Shown here: positions 11,301 to 22,811 of the stretch, in pieces
Numbering within the stretch: position 1 is the stretch's first letter
Layout: each line of letters opens with the position of its first letter
Assembly (NCBI GenBank): GCA_032718475.1
Contig: JAUCBJ010000052.1
Span: forward strand, 1 to 64,000
DNA length: 64,000 nt
Direction of reading: 5' to 3'
Source of the DNA: Nemertoderma westbladi
Lineage: Eukaryota; Xenacoelomorpha; Nemertodermatida; Nemertodermatidae
The notes under the pieces: generated by a model
What the model saw: the letters and a program-made list of their open reading frames with translations, nothing else
What the model was told of the DNA's origin: nothing
The model's database searches: none
Position numbers and translations under genes: made by a program

Positions 11301-12576
11301 TTATTAAAAACGATAGGTGTTGAGTAAGAGAAGGATCGAGCGCCAAAGGATACTAGGTTGTAATGGGGTATTTCTATTAAAAACGACAGGAGCTGAGTAA
11401 GAGAAGGAGCAAGCGCCAAAGGATACTAGGTTGTAACGGGGTATTTTTATTAAAAACGACAGGTGCTGAGTAAGAGAAGGAGCGAGCGTCAAAGGATACT
11501 AGGTTGTAACGGGGTATTTCTATTAAAAACGACGGGTGCTGAGTAAGAGAAGGATCGAGCGCCAAAGGATACTAGGTTGTAATGGGGTATTTCTATTAAA
11601 AACGACGGGTGCTGAGTAAGAGAAGGATCGAGCGCCAAAGGATACTAGGTTGTAATGGGGTATTTCTATTAAAAACGACAGGTGCTGAATAAGAGAAGGA
11701 TGGAGCGCCAAAGGATACTAGGTTGTAATGGGGTATTTCTATTAAAAACGATGGGTGCTGAGTAAGAGAAGGATCGAGCGCCAAAGGATACTAGGTTGTA
11801 ATGGGGTATTTCTATTAAAAACGACAGGTGCTGAATAAGAGAAGGATGGAGCACCAAAGGATACTAGGTTGTAATGGGGTATTTCTATTAAAAACGATGG
11901 GTGCTGAGTAAGAGAAGGATCGAGCGCCAAAGGATACTAGGTTGTAATGGGGTATTTCTATTAAAAACGACAGGTGCTGAATAAGAGAAGGATGGAGCGC
12001 CAAAGGATACTAGGTTGTAATGGGGTATTTCTATTAAAAACGATGGGTGCTGAGTAAGACAAGGAGCGAGCGCCAAAGGATACTAGGTTGTAATGGGGTA
12101 TTTCTATTAAAAACGATGGGTGCTGAGTAAGAGAAGGAGCGAGCGCCAAAGGATACTAGGTTGTAATGGGGTATTTCTGTTAAAAACGATGGGTGTTGAG
12201 TAAGAGAAGGAGCGAGCGCCAAAGGATACTAGGTTGTAACGGGGTATTTTTATTAAAAACGACAGGTGTTGAGTAAGAGAAGGAGCGATCGCCAAAGGAT
12301 ACTAGGTTTGTAATGGGGTATTTCTATTAAAAACGACGGGTGCTGAGTAAGAGAAGGATCGAGCGCCAAAGGATACTAGGTTGTAATGGGGTATTTTTAT
12401 TAAAAACGACAGGAGCTGAGTAAGAGAAGGAGCGAGCGCCAAAGGATACTAGGTTGTAACGGGGTATTTCTGTTAAAAACGATGGGTGTTGAGTAAGAGA
12501 AGGAGCGAGCGCCAAAGGATACTAGGTTGTAATGGGGTATTTCTATTAAAAACGACAGGTGCTGAGTAAGAGAAGT
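8250..12576 (-). repeat. 73-bp satellite array, block 1 (about 59 monomers)
   Basis: Head-to-tail monomers of 73 bp; plus-strand landmarks are ggtgctgagtaagagaagg, gcgccaaaggatactaggtt and ggggtattt. One monomer near 12305 is 74 bp. Because 73 is not a multiple of 3, each long minus-strand frame merely runs through about 2.6 monomers before meeting the same stop, so the many 62-codon frames are artefacts. Variants (gagcgag/gatcgag, tttttatt/tttctatt, ggtgctg/ggagctg) recur in groups: an eight-monomer unit of 584 bp repeats at about 10355-11520 and a two-monomer unit of 146 bp at about 11523-12000. Confidence 0.98.
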
Positions 12577-14849
12577 AGGAAATACAGGAGCTCTATACAA
12601 GACTGTAATGCATTTACACTTCGATCCTTCTCCAGTGATCACCGCCTTATTGTGGCCAAGGTAAGACTTAGTCTGCGTGCTAGCAGAACAACGAAATCTG
12701 CCTTGCCGCGGCATGACTGGTCCTCTCTGTTGCAACAGCCAAGTGTGAGATCCAGCTTCACACTACAGCTGAGCAACAGGTATGAGGCTCTTGCCTCTGA
12801 GGCGGCAGATCACTGTGAGGGCTATACTGCCTTTACAGAAGCAGTTAAGTTAGCAGCTGCAGAAACAGTTCCTGTATACCCTCGAAACAGGAAAAGGGCC
12901 CCCTGGACTGACAACAAAATTCAGAAGTGCCGAAATGACCTTTATAAGGCGCAGAAAGAGTCCCGACTCAAACAGACTACAGCGGCCAAGAATGCAGTTA
13001 AGGCTGCATCTAGGTCCCTGAACAGGCAGTACTCTGTTAATCTACAGGAGCTAATAAACCAACAGGTTGATGCCATCAATGATGCTGACGACAGCAGGCA
13101 ATCATCCCAGGCATGGAAATCGATCAATCTGCTTACTGGGCGGAAAAGCCAACCAACCACCAAGGTTAAGGCTGAATCACCAGCCGATCGCCTCAATGGT
13201 TGGAAAGCCCACTTTGAAAAGCTCCTCAATAATGACAGGGTATTGCCTGATAACTTTATAGAAGTAAAAGTGTCTGAGTCTGTACTCCCAGATATTCCCA
13301 TTGGCGATATCTCCTTTGCAGAAGTGAAGGCTGCTGCAAAGAGCATTAAGACCAATCGTGCCAGTGGAGTAGATGGTGTTCCCCCTGAGGTCTTTAAAAT
13401 ACCTGAGTGTTTAAAGCTCATCTATCCCATCATAGTAGACATGTACCGAACAACAAGAGTCCCACAAGAAATGAAAACAAATAAGTTGGTGCCAGTTCCC
13501 AGGAAGGGCAACCTAACACTCTATGGTTCTTTTCGGGGAATCTCATTGATCTGGATTGCTGCAAAGCTATACAATAGGATTCTATTAAATCGCATCAGGG
13601 ATCCCATTGAGAGACTGCTCCGTGGAAATCAGAATGGGTTCCGTAAAGGTCGTGGGACCATGGAGCCCATTTTGGCACTTAGAAGGATAATTGAAGAATT
13701 ATCAAAAAAGAAAGACAGGCATCTGGCTGTTATCTTTGTTGACTTCTTCAAGGCCTTTGATTCAGTCTCTCGCTCACGTATGTTCAGCATACTTTCATTA
13801 TATGGGATTCCTGATGAAATTATTGCAGCAATCAGATCAGTATACGATGGTTCGACAATATTTGTGTCTACTGTTGAGGGTGACACAGAACCATTTGAAG
13901 TGTTATGGGGCGTCCTCCAAGGAGACACACACCATTCTTGTTCATTATTGTTGTTGACTATGTTCTACGCATGTCCTTAGATCATCATAATGATGATGGG
14001 GTGATGATAACTCTACCTACTGGCTCCAGAAGTCGAGGAAATCCTGCCAAGTACCTAACTGATCTAGACTTTGCTGATGACTTAGGAGTACTCTCAGAAT
14101 CATTAGAGGGAGCCCAACGGCTGCTCAGCTCATTAGAACATGCTGCTTCTAGTGTTGGTCTTTTTATTAACTCCAGAAAGACCAAAATTTTGACAGTTAA
14201 CTTTGAAAGTCCTCAGCAAGTCTCTGATCGGATGAGCATAAGCTCAAAGGATGGTATGCTTGAGCATGTGGACGACTTCTGTTACCTGGGATCATGGATC
14301 CGGAAGTCAGGTGAGGACCTTCGAATACGTAAGAGAAAGGCATGGGCAGCCTTGAATAGGCTTTCCAGGATTTGGAAGTCACCGAGAATTAATCAGAAAC
14401 TTAAGGTCCGATTATTTAGAGCAGCAGTAGTTCCAGTACTCCTCTATGGGAGTCCATGCTGGGCTCTAACTGCTGAGGACACCCAATCTCTGGATGGCAC
14501 ATTCACAAGAATGCTACGCCGGGTTCATTGTGTCAAGTACAATGCACACATCTCCAACCAGACACTATATAACATTCGAGGTGTCTCATTGGTTCCCCCA
14601 AGCTTGACACTAGAACAAAATCGCCTCCGCTTTGCAGGACATTGCTTTCGCCGTGAGGACCAGCCAGTGCATAATCTTGTACTTTGGCAGCCTCATGGAG
14701 TGAATAAGCATGGTGGACAGCCCATGACTTTCTTGAGACGCATCTTAAAGGACACTGGCCTTGAAGATGCAGATGATCTAGCAAATGTCATGGGTGATAG
14801 GGAGTTGTGGCGGTGCAATTTTGTTGACAAGCCGGCACAGCATTCTTAA
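12577..14849 (+). pseudogene. RTE-like ORF2 (endonuclease end plus reverse transcriptase), frameshifted
   Basis: Encodes the last part of an APE-type endonuclease (SSDHRLIVAKV), a linker and a reverse transcriptase used for target-primed copying. RT landmarks in order are SGVDGVPPE, PVPRKGNLTLYGSFRGIS, NQNGFRKGRGT, AVIFVDFFKAFDSVSRSR, GVLQGD and LDFADDLGVL. The conserved C-terminal tail has NRLSRIWKSPRI and ALTAEDT, and ends DKPAQHS. Relative to copy D, four bases (ttgc) are missing near 13928, which breaks the frame between the GVLQGD motif and the FADD motif. The downstream half continues in another frame at 13905-14849. This copy cannot make a full RT. Confidence 0.92.
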
Positions 14850-14884
14850 AAATGCAGCTGCAATGCAGCATGCCGATCCTAGTC
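12577..14884 (+). mobile_element. RTE-like LINE copy B inserted in the satellite
   Basis: A 5'-truncated copy that starts within the endonuclease end (taggaaatacagg) and runs to the standard 3' terminus gccgatcctagtcta. The satellite sequence gagtaagagaag occurs immediately on both sides, a target-site duplication of about 12 bp as expected of target-primed reverse transcription. The monomer phase before and after shows that the element split an existing array. Confidence 0.93.
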
Positions 14885-17137
14885 TAGAGTAAGAGAAGGA
14901 GCGAGCGCCAAAGGATACTAGGTTGTAACGGAGCATTTCTATTAAAAACGACAGGTGCTGAGTAAGAGAAGGAGCGAGCGCCAAAGGATACTAGGTTGTA
15001 ACAGAGTATTTCTATTAAAAATGACAGGTGCTGAGTAAGAGTAGGAGCGAGCGCCAAAGGATACTAGGTTGTAATGGGGTATTTTTATTAATAACGCAGG
15101 TGCTGAGTAAGAGAAGGAGCAAGCGCCAGAGGATACTAGGTTGAAACAGGGTATTTATATTAAAAACAACAGGTGCTGAGTAAGAGAAGGAGCGAGCGCC
15201 AAAGGATACTAGGTTGTAACGGGGTATTTCTATTAAAAATGACAGGTGCTGCGTATGAGAAGGAGCGAGCGCCGAAGAATACTAGGTTGTAACGGGGTAT
15301 TTCTATTAAAAATGACAGGTGCTGCGTATGAGAAGGAGCGAGCGCCGAAGAATACTAGGTTGTAACGGGGTATTTCTATTAAAAACGGTAAATACTGAGT
15401 AAGAGAAGGACCGAGTGCCAAAGGATACTAGGTTGTAATGGGGTATTCTTATTAAAAACAACAGGTGCTGAGTAAGAGAAGGAGCGAGCGCCAAAGGATA
15501 CTAGGTTGTAACGGGGTATTTTTATTAAAAATGATAGGTGCTTAGTATGAGAAGGAGCGAGCGCCAAAGGATATTAAGTTGTAACGGGGTATTTTTATTA
15601 AAAACGGCAGGTGCTGAGTACAAGAAGGAGCGAGCGCCAAATGAAACTAGGTTGTAACAGGGTATTTTTATTAAAAATGATAGGTGCTTAGTATGAGAAG
15701 GAGCGAGCGCCAAAGGATATTAAGTTGTAACGGGGTATTTTTATTAAAAACGGCAGGTGCTGAGTACAAGAAGGAGCGAGCGCCAAATGATACTAGATTG
15801 AAATGGGGTATTTTTATTAAAACGACAGGTGCTGAGTACGAGAAGAAGCGAGCGCCAAAGGATACTAGGTTGTAACGGGGTATTTTTATTAAAAATGATA
15901 GGTGCTTAGTATGAGAAGGAGCGAGCGCCAAAGGATATTAAGTTGTAACGGGGTATTTTTATTAAAAACGGCAGGTGCTGAGTACAAGAAGGAGCGAGCG
16001 CCAAATGAAACTAGGTTGTAACAGGGTATTTTTATTAAAAATGATAGGTGCTTAGTATGAGAAGGAGCGAGCGCCAAAGGATATTAAGTTGTAACGGGGT
16101 ATTTTTATTAAAAACGGCAGGTGCTGAGTACAAGAAGGAGCGAGCGCCAAATGATACTAGATTGAAATGGGGTATTTTTATTAAAACGACAGGTGCTGAG
16201 TACGAGAAGAAGCGAGCGCCAAAGGATACTAGGTTGTAACGGGGTATTTTTATTAAAAACAACAGGTGCTGAGTAAGAGAAGGAGCGAGCGCCAAAGGAT
16301 ACTAGGTTGTAACGGGGTATTTTTATTAAAAATGATAGGTGCTTAGTATGAGAAGGAGCGAGCGCCAAAGGATATTAAGTTGTAACGGGGTATTTTTATT
16401 AAAAACGGCAGGTGCTGAGTACAAGAAGGAGCGAGCGCCAAATGAAACTAGGTTGTAACAGGGTATTTTTATTAAAAATGATAGGTGCTTAGTATGAGAA
16501 GGAGCGAGCGCCAAAGGATATTAAGTTGTAACGGGGTATTTTTATTAAAACGACAGGTGCTGAGTACGAGAAGAAGCGAGCGCCAAAGGATACTAGGTTG
16601 TAACGGGGTATTTTTATTAAAAACGACAGTTGCTGAGTAAGAGGAGGAGTGAGTGCCAAAGGATACTAGGTTGTAACGGGGTATTTCTAATAAAAACGAC
16701 AGGTGCTGAGTAAGAGAAGGAGCGAGTGCCAAAGGATACTAGGTTGTAACGGGGTATTTTTATTAAAAACGACAGGTGCTGAGTAAGAGAAGGAGCGAGT
16801 GCCAAAGGATACTAGGTTGTAACGGGGTATTTTTATTAAAAACGACAGGAGCTGAGTAAGAGAAGGAGCAAGCGCCAAAGGATACTAGGTTGTAACGGGG
16901 TATTTTTATTAAAAACAACAGGTGCTGAGTAAGAGAAGGATCGAGCGCCAAAGGATACTAGGTTGTAACGGGGTATTTTTATTAAAAACAACAGGTGCTG
17001 AGTAAGAGAAGGAGCGAGCGCCAAAGGATACTAGGTTTTAACGGGGTATTTTTATTAAAAACAACAGGTGCTGAGTAAGAGAAGGAGCGAGCGCCAAAGG
17101 ATACTAGGTTGTAACAGGGTATTTTTATTAAAAATCA
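14885..17137 (-). repeat. 73-bp satellite array, block 2 (about 31 monomers)
   Basis: Continuation of the same satellite after the RTE-like insertion, with more diverged monomers (ccgaagaatac, agtatgagaagg, agtacaagaagg). A five-monomer higher-order unit of 364 bp, marked by one monomer lacking a base (attaaaacgacagg), repeats at about 15525, 15889 and 16253. This differs from the 584- and 146-bp periods of block 1. The array ends at 17137, where it joins atcaatcaataaatcaa. Confidence 0.97.
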
Positions 17138-17139
17138 AT

Positions 17140-17845
17140 CAATAAATCAATATATATACTTATTAGCCTTTAAAATTTGAACCAACATGCTGATTCAAGG
17201 CAGTTAACATGCATATTGCACTATACATAAAAACTGATAATAAAAAAAGGCCAAATTCGACGGGCAAAAATTGGTTTAACCAATTCGTGAAATGGACCGG
17301 TACATACCATATCGCAATATAAATAAACTTTACCTGTAAATCAATAGTTAAGACCAGGCCTAGTCATATATTTGCAAGCAAAGAAACAAAACGCACACAC
17401 ATCCAAGAAAATCGTCCATAATCTGGTCTACACACACAAATCACATATTATATTCGCGAGAAAAATATTATTCCACTCATATTATTTCAAGGCACACTAT
17501 CCATACTAGAGCATTTAACCTATGGTGGATTGTTCTGTTACGTAAAGGCTGATCTATCGTATTGTTTCATGTAGTGTGTTTTTAGTTGCGATATAAAATT
17601 GTTTTGAAATATTTTGTCACAGAATAATTTGTTTTTGCGATTCCATATTCTAGAACATGCTATAAGAAATGAATAATGTCCGTATTTGTTTTTAGTTTTT
17701 GGATCTTGAGTTTTTTGGTGCGTTTGTTTATGATTTTATTGGATATATTTAGTTGTTGTATAAATGGTAGTCTCAATTGTTTAAAAGATGCAATGTTGTT
17801 AGATATATATCTGTAAAGGTATTGTAGTGCTTCGAATTCCCGCCG
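17140..17845. other. AT-rich noncoding stretch
   Basis: No gene is seen. The right part probably includes the 3' UTR of the minus-strand LINE that follows. Confidence 0.5.
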
Positions 17846-17846
17846 A

Positions 17847-18690
17847 TCATTGAGATGTGGTATTTTTGCAACCTCTCGGAATTGCGTTCCTGTTATTTCT
17901 CTTATCTTTTTTGTTAAATATCACTCGTAATGCGTAATTTTGTATTTTTTCCAATTTATATAGTATTTTTTTGTATCCATGCGTATCGTGGAATGATATA
18001 AATAGCAAACTACAAGAATTGTGATATGGTAGTACTAGGGTTTTATACAGCATTAATTTGGTCGTTGTTGGTAATTGGCCTTTTATTTGTCGGATTCCAG
18101 ATGTTGCTGCTGACATTTTATGTGCTGTTTCGTGTATTTGTGTTTTCCATGACAGCTTATTGTCTATAGTTATGCCTAAATATTTTATTTCTGTTGATTG
18201 TGTAATTATTTTATTATGCAGTAAGAGGTTATAATTGTTAATTACTGTGGTTCTTTTAGAAGTTCTGTCTTTTGTGTATTAAGTTGCATAGCATAATGTC
18301 CCAAATAGTTTCTCAATATTAATTATTTGATCATTTAGTATTTTTATTGCATTTGCTGGATTTTTATCTGAGCAGTATATGAGTGTATCATCTGCATATT
18401 GTATGGTTTCTAAGTTAAGTTTGACGTACTGTTACTATAACCCTTTCTGAAGCCAAATTGTTTTTTTCTGTAATATTTTATTGTTGTTTAAGTAGATCAT
18501 TATAGGTTTATATAATACAGTTTCAATGACTTTTTCAAGGGTAGAGGTAACTGATATTGGTCTATAGTTCGTTGGATCATCCTTGTCTCCTTTCTTAGAT
18601 ACTGGCGTTATATATGAGCATTTTAGTTTGTTTGGAAAAACACTTTTAGTTAAGCATATATTAATTGTATATGTTAGTGGTGTCACTATA
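17847..18690 (-). pseudogene. Jockey/CR1-like LINE fragment 1
   Basis: Read right to left: 18686-18435 encodes the start of an RT (FPNKLKCSYITPVSKKGD, TNYRPISVTSTLEKVIE). The stretch near 18400-18370 contains a YADD catalytic motif (QYADDTLIYC). 18116-17847 encodes the tail KLMLYKTLVLPYHNSCSLLF and KLEKIQNYALRVIF. The middle of the RT is deleted and frames are broken. This is a dead, 5'-truncated LINE. Confidence 0.85.
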
Positions 18691-20005
18691 TTTATTTATT
18701 TATTTAATTCGTTAATAAAAACATATTTATTAATTTAATAAGCACAACATAAAATATAAAAATGATAAAACAACGTAAGTACTGTATAAAGTTGTAATTA
18801 ATAGTATATAAGTTAGTAATTAATTGTCTTATATGACAATTGCGGATTTTGCGGATTCAGATAAGCAACATCGCCGTATGGCTAGTAATACATTATTAGT
18901 AGATAAACACACTCTTTTAAATAGGCTATGCAATGAGAATCTACGGGTGTGAATAATGGAGTTGATGCGAAGCTGAGTAAGCATTCCGCTCGCACTGTCC
19001 ATTCTACCAAACCCGAATAACTTACGCACAGAATTATTTAGTGCGACCCTCAATTTGTTAAATACATTCTGGGTAAAATATACGTCGGACCATAGGGCAT
19101 TACAGTAAACGTTTCCACAGTATGCTGCAAATAGTCGCAGTTGAACAGCTAGAGAACATTTACTAAATTTACGCACAATTATATTAGATCGAGCATAAAA
19201 GCATCTAGTCTGCGCTTTGATGTCTAAATCATCGCAGAAATCAGAACTTATAATATGGCCTAAGTATTTGTACTTTGATACAATTTCTAACGGCTTATCA
19301 CTAAGAATAAAATGCGGTAATATTGTGAAACATTTCCGGAGACGGCTATGTAACACCAAACACTTTGACTTTTTGATATTATATACCATATTATTATCAT
19401 TAGCAAATTTACTGCAAATTCTTAGCAAATACTGTAAAGCAGACGGGTTGGATGCAATTAGGACCAGGTCGTCTGCATACAATAAATGATTAATGCACCT
19501 TAAGTTTAGATTGCATCCTATATCACAATCGGTAAGTTTAATACTGAGACTATTGATAAACACATTGTATAAACTGGGGCTGAGTATACTGCCCTGTCTG
19601 CAGCCATTTATGCAATGGAAAGCCTGAGACAGACCCCCGCCCACTTAACTGCAATAGTTTGATTGCGGTACCAGAAAAATAAAATTCTCGAAATAAATAA
19701 AGAAATACCACGTTCTAATAAGCGGGAGAATAATATCCCATGATCTATATGATCGAAGGCTTTACTAGCATCGAGAAAAGCTATGTAAACATTAGAACCA
19801 TTAAGCAAGTACTTATTAATTATTTCTTTTAGCGAATAAACTGAGAGCTCAGTACCCAGAGATTTCTTGAAACCGAACTGGTTATCAGTTGTATATAAAC
19901 GAATTTCTATGCGTGAGAGAATAATAAATTCAAATACTTTACTAACAATGGACGATAAGGCAATGGGTCGGTAGTTTGACTTATCACTGAGATTGACTCT
20001 TCCTT
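18691..20005 (-). pseudogene. LINE fragment 2 (reverse transcriptase)
   Basis: A second LINE in the same orientation but of another family. 20005-19608 encodes SNYRPIALSSIVSKVFE, DNQFGFKKSLGTELSVYSLK and IAFLDASKAFDHIDH. 19644-18829 encodes CRQGSILSPSLYNVFINSLS, the LLYADDLVLIAS catalytic motif and a conserved tail to a stop at 18829. A frame change near 19610-19640 separates the two halves. The 5' part is replaced by copia sequence at about 20005. The catalytic aspartates DASKAFD and YADD are intact, but the element is truncated. Confidence 0.9.
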
Positions 20006-21242
20006 CAACACTTATTAACAACCCTCCAGCTTTGGAAGGAATAACTATATGTGACATTTTCGCACAGCATTTTCAAACTCTTCATCGGGCTAGGATTGCA
20101 TTCATGAGATCTGAAGCATCCTCAAGAGTTCGAAGGGCGTTCCAAAATAAGATCAGAACATCTTCAGAAAATTTCGAACATGGTGACAAAGTTTACTTCA
20201 AAAGACATGATAGTAATCGGTGGCATGGGCCTGGAAAAGTGATTGGACAGGATGGTAAAGTTGTCTTTGTTAGACATGGTAGTACTTACGTCAGGGTTTC
20301 TCTTAACATAATTATGAAAGTTAGTACTGAATTCAACAAAAGTGATCCACAAATTAACAAACCTCTTTCAGATGCGACGGTTCTCCAAGATGAAGAGAGT
20401 AGTGATAAGGAACATGGAACTGAAATAAACCAAGAAGAAAATAAGAATGGACCAGGACCACTTAATACAATTAAACCTAACACAAAAACCATTAGTTTTC
20501 CAAAATCTGGGCAAATAATCCGTTACCAGGTTAGTGAATTTGCACCAATAGAGTCAGCCACAGTCATTGGACGAGCTGGTAAAAAGACTGGAAAGTATAG
20601 ATCATGGATCAATGTGAAACCAAATAATGCTCCACACCAACCTGTTTCAATGAATTTAGACTATCAAATCGTGGGATATTATTGAACCTGACCAACACGA
20701 AATTATTGTTCATGATACCGGAGATTTGGCGAATGAACCTCATACAGCTGCTAAATCAACACTGAGAATATTTTTGTCATTATCTTCCTCCTTTTCTTGG
20801 AAAATTAAAGCCATTGATATTAAGTCAGTGTTTCTACAGGGTGGAAAAAATTGCTCGTGATGTTTTTCTAAAACCTCCAGATGAAGTATTAAACAATGAT
20901 TTAGTTGTGTGGAAGCTATGTAAGACCGTTTATGGGCTGAATGATGCGGCCAAAAATTTGTACTTTTCAGTCAAACATGTACTGGAACGTTTAGGATGTG
21001 TGATGTGTAAATATGATAGTGCAATGTTTATATGGTACTTCAATAATAAGCTTCAGGGTTTGTTCATGCTACATGTTGATGATTTCCTTTATTCCGGAAC
21101 AGAATATTTTGAGAAATACGTTATTTCGCCGATTAAAGAGACTTTCAAAGTTGGTAGATCGGATGATGGTAAAATGAAATATGTTGGCTTGTTTATTGAA
21201 CAAGACAAAGACATTTCTGTCAACCAATGGTCATATATTGAT
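20006..21242 (+). pseudogene. GalEa-type Ty1/copia fragment (integrase end and RT)
   Basis: 20010-20685 encodes the C-terminal part of a copia integrase plus linker (NPPALEG, HRARIAFMRSEASSRVRRAF, GDKVYFKRHDSNRWHGPGKV). After a stop and a deletion, 20790-21242 gives copia RT: AIDIKSVFLQG, DVFLKPPDEV, LCKTVYGLNDAAKNLYF and the catalytic region MLHVDDFLYSG. A frameshift lies at about 20838 (cagggtgg). The combination is typical of the GalEa clade common in marine animals. LTRs are not found. The RT stops abruptly at about 21242, where gypsy sequence begins. Confidence 0.88.
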
Positions 21243-22740
21243 GGTTTATCTGCAGTTACAATTGGTGCTGTACTTCATGAGGTTAAAAGTGGAGAAGAAA
21301 CTGTTCCTCTCTGTTTCTATTCACGTCGTCTTACTCCAAAGGAACCAGTAATGTCCGCATTCGAAAGGGAATTACTTGCTGCTTATGACAGCACAGTTTA
21401 CTTTCGATCAATGATCGAAGGTCGCCATGTGACACTATATACTGATCAGAAACCACTTGTTGGAGCTTTTACTAAATCCGAGAGTTTATCTCCAAGACAA
21501 AATAGACAATTGTCTTATCTCACTAAATTTATTGATCAAATAGAATATATACCTGGCCAAGCTAATATAGTCACGGACACACTCTCACGGTATATAGCTT
21601 CTACTTATATTGATTATGTTGGTTTAGATGACATTTCTTAATTACAAAAAGAAGAAACGACCCGCCTTCCAGAAAAACATTCATTGAAACTTAAAATATT
21701 TAAGACTGCTACTTCCCAGGACTTACTATGTTATATATCAATGGTACAACCGAGACCTATACTCCCCAGACAATGTCGCACGGTTATATTTGACGAATTA
21801 CATAAACTAGCTCATCCTGGCGTTAAATCATCAATCCGTCTGATTACAGACCGATACATATGGTATGATGCCAAATGAGATATTAGTTGTATACAATGCC
21901 AGAAAGCCAAAATTACAAGACATGCTAAAGGCCCACTGAAAGAGTTTCCACTCACTTCACGATTCTCATATATCCACAGTGACATCGTCGGACCCTTACC
22001 TACACATTCAAGCCATGAACGTTATATTGTAACTTTCATAGACCGCCATACTGGTTGAGTTGAAGCCAAACCAGTAGCCAGCATCACGGCAGAGGATATA
22101 GCCACTGCTTTTCTCGACGATTGGTTTTCACATTATGGAGTTCCCCTACACATGACTACAGATCGCGGATCACAATTTGAATCGGAATTATTATCTCAAG
22201 TGTCCAAAGATATTGGATTTCACCGTCTACGCTCTACAGCATGCCACCCCCAGGCAAACGGAAAGATAGAATGCTTTCATAGAGTATTTAAGAATGCTCT
22301 AAAAGCCCGAGGTGAAGATTGGATAGAAGCCCTTCCTGTCGTTTTATTCAGCTACAGAATTACCCCCTCACATGTAACAGGAATATCCCCATTCGAACTA
22401 GTAACAGGATCAAAACCGATGTTACCAGCTATCATGATCAACCCCACTGATAGCACTTACAACCTCGAGTTTGTAGATAAGTTACATCAACATATCACAC
22501 AACTCGGTTTTATAGCACAAACTACAGCCATCGATCTAGACGAGACAAGACGATATTACAAACAAATTCATATTCCAAAAGACCTGGATACATGCGACAA
22601 AGTCTTCGTTCGAATCGATCGCATCCGAAAGCCGCTAGAGGCGCCATACAATGGCCCATTTAAAGTGGGTAGTAGATCAGACAAATACTTTACAACAACA
22701 ACCACACACCGAACCCTCCTATAACACCATCAAAACTCGT
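21243..22740 (+). pseudogene. Ty3/gypsy fragment (RNase H and integrase)
   Basis: 21243-21641 encodes gypsy RNase H: IGAVLHEV, CFYSRRLTPKE, FERELLAAYDSTVYFRSMIEG, LYTDQKPLVGAF and IPGQANIVTDTLSR. 21740-22724 encodes integrase with the H-x-x-x-H zinc part (IFDELHKLAHPG), then CIQCQKAK, HSDIVGPLP, MTTDRGSQFES and HPQANGKIECFHRVFK. These give the D, D and E of the catalytic triad. TGA stops after WYDAK (21876) and in the DRHTG region (22056) are consistent with CGA or TGG decay. A purine tract ttgggggag at 22803-22811 may be the polypurine tract before a 3' LTR. Confidence 0.9.
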
Positions 22741-22811
22741 AGTGGTTCGAAAATTGTACATTTTAATCTTCCTAAAAATAACTCGTGATTCCATTTCAAA
22801 ATTGGGGGAGA

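Noticed and set aside
12942-13421. Antisense frames within the RTE-like copies (for example the 159-codon frame)
   Set aside because: They recur in each copy only because the sense RT sequence is conserved; no protein features.
8165-17024. Dozens of 62-codon minus-strand frames in the satellite
   Set aside because: They are spaced exactly 73 bp and arise because 73 is not divisible by 3; the same stop recurs. They are not genes.
8250-17137. CRISPR-like array
   Set aside because: The whole 73-bp unit is repeated with no unique spacers; eukaryotic satellite.
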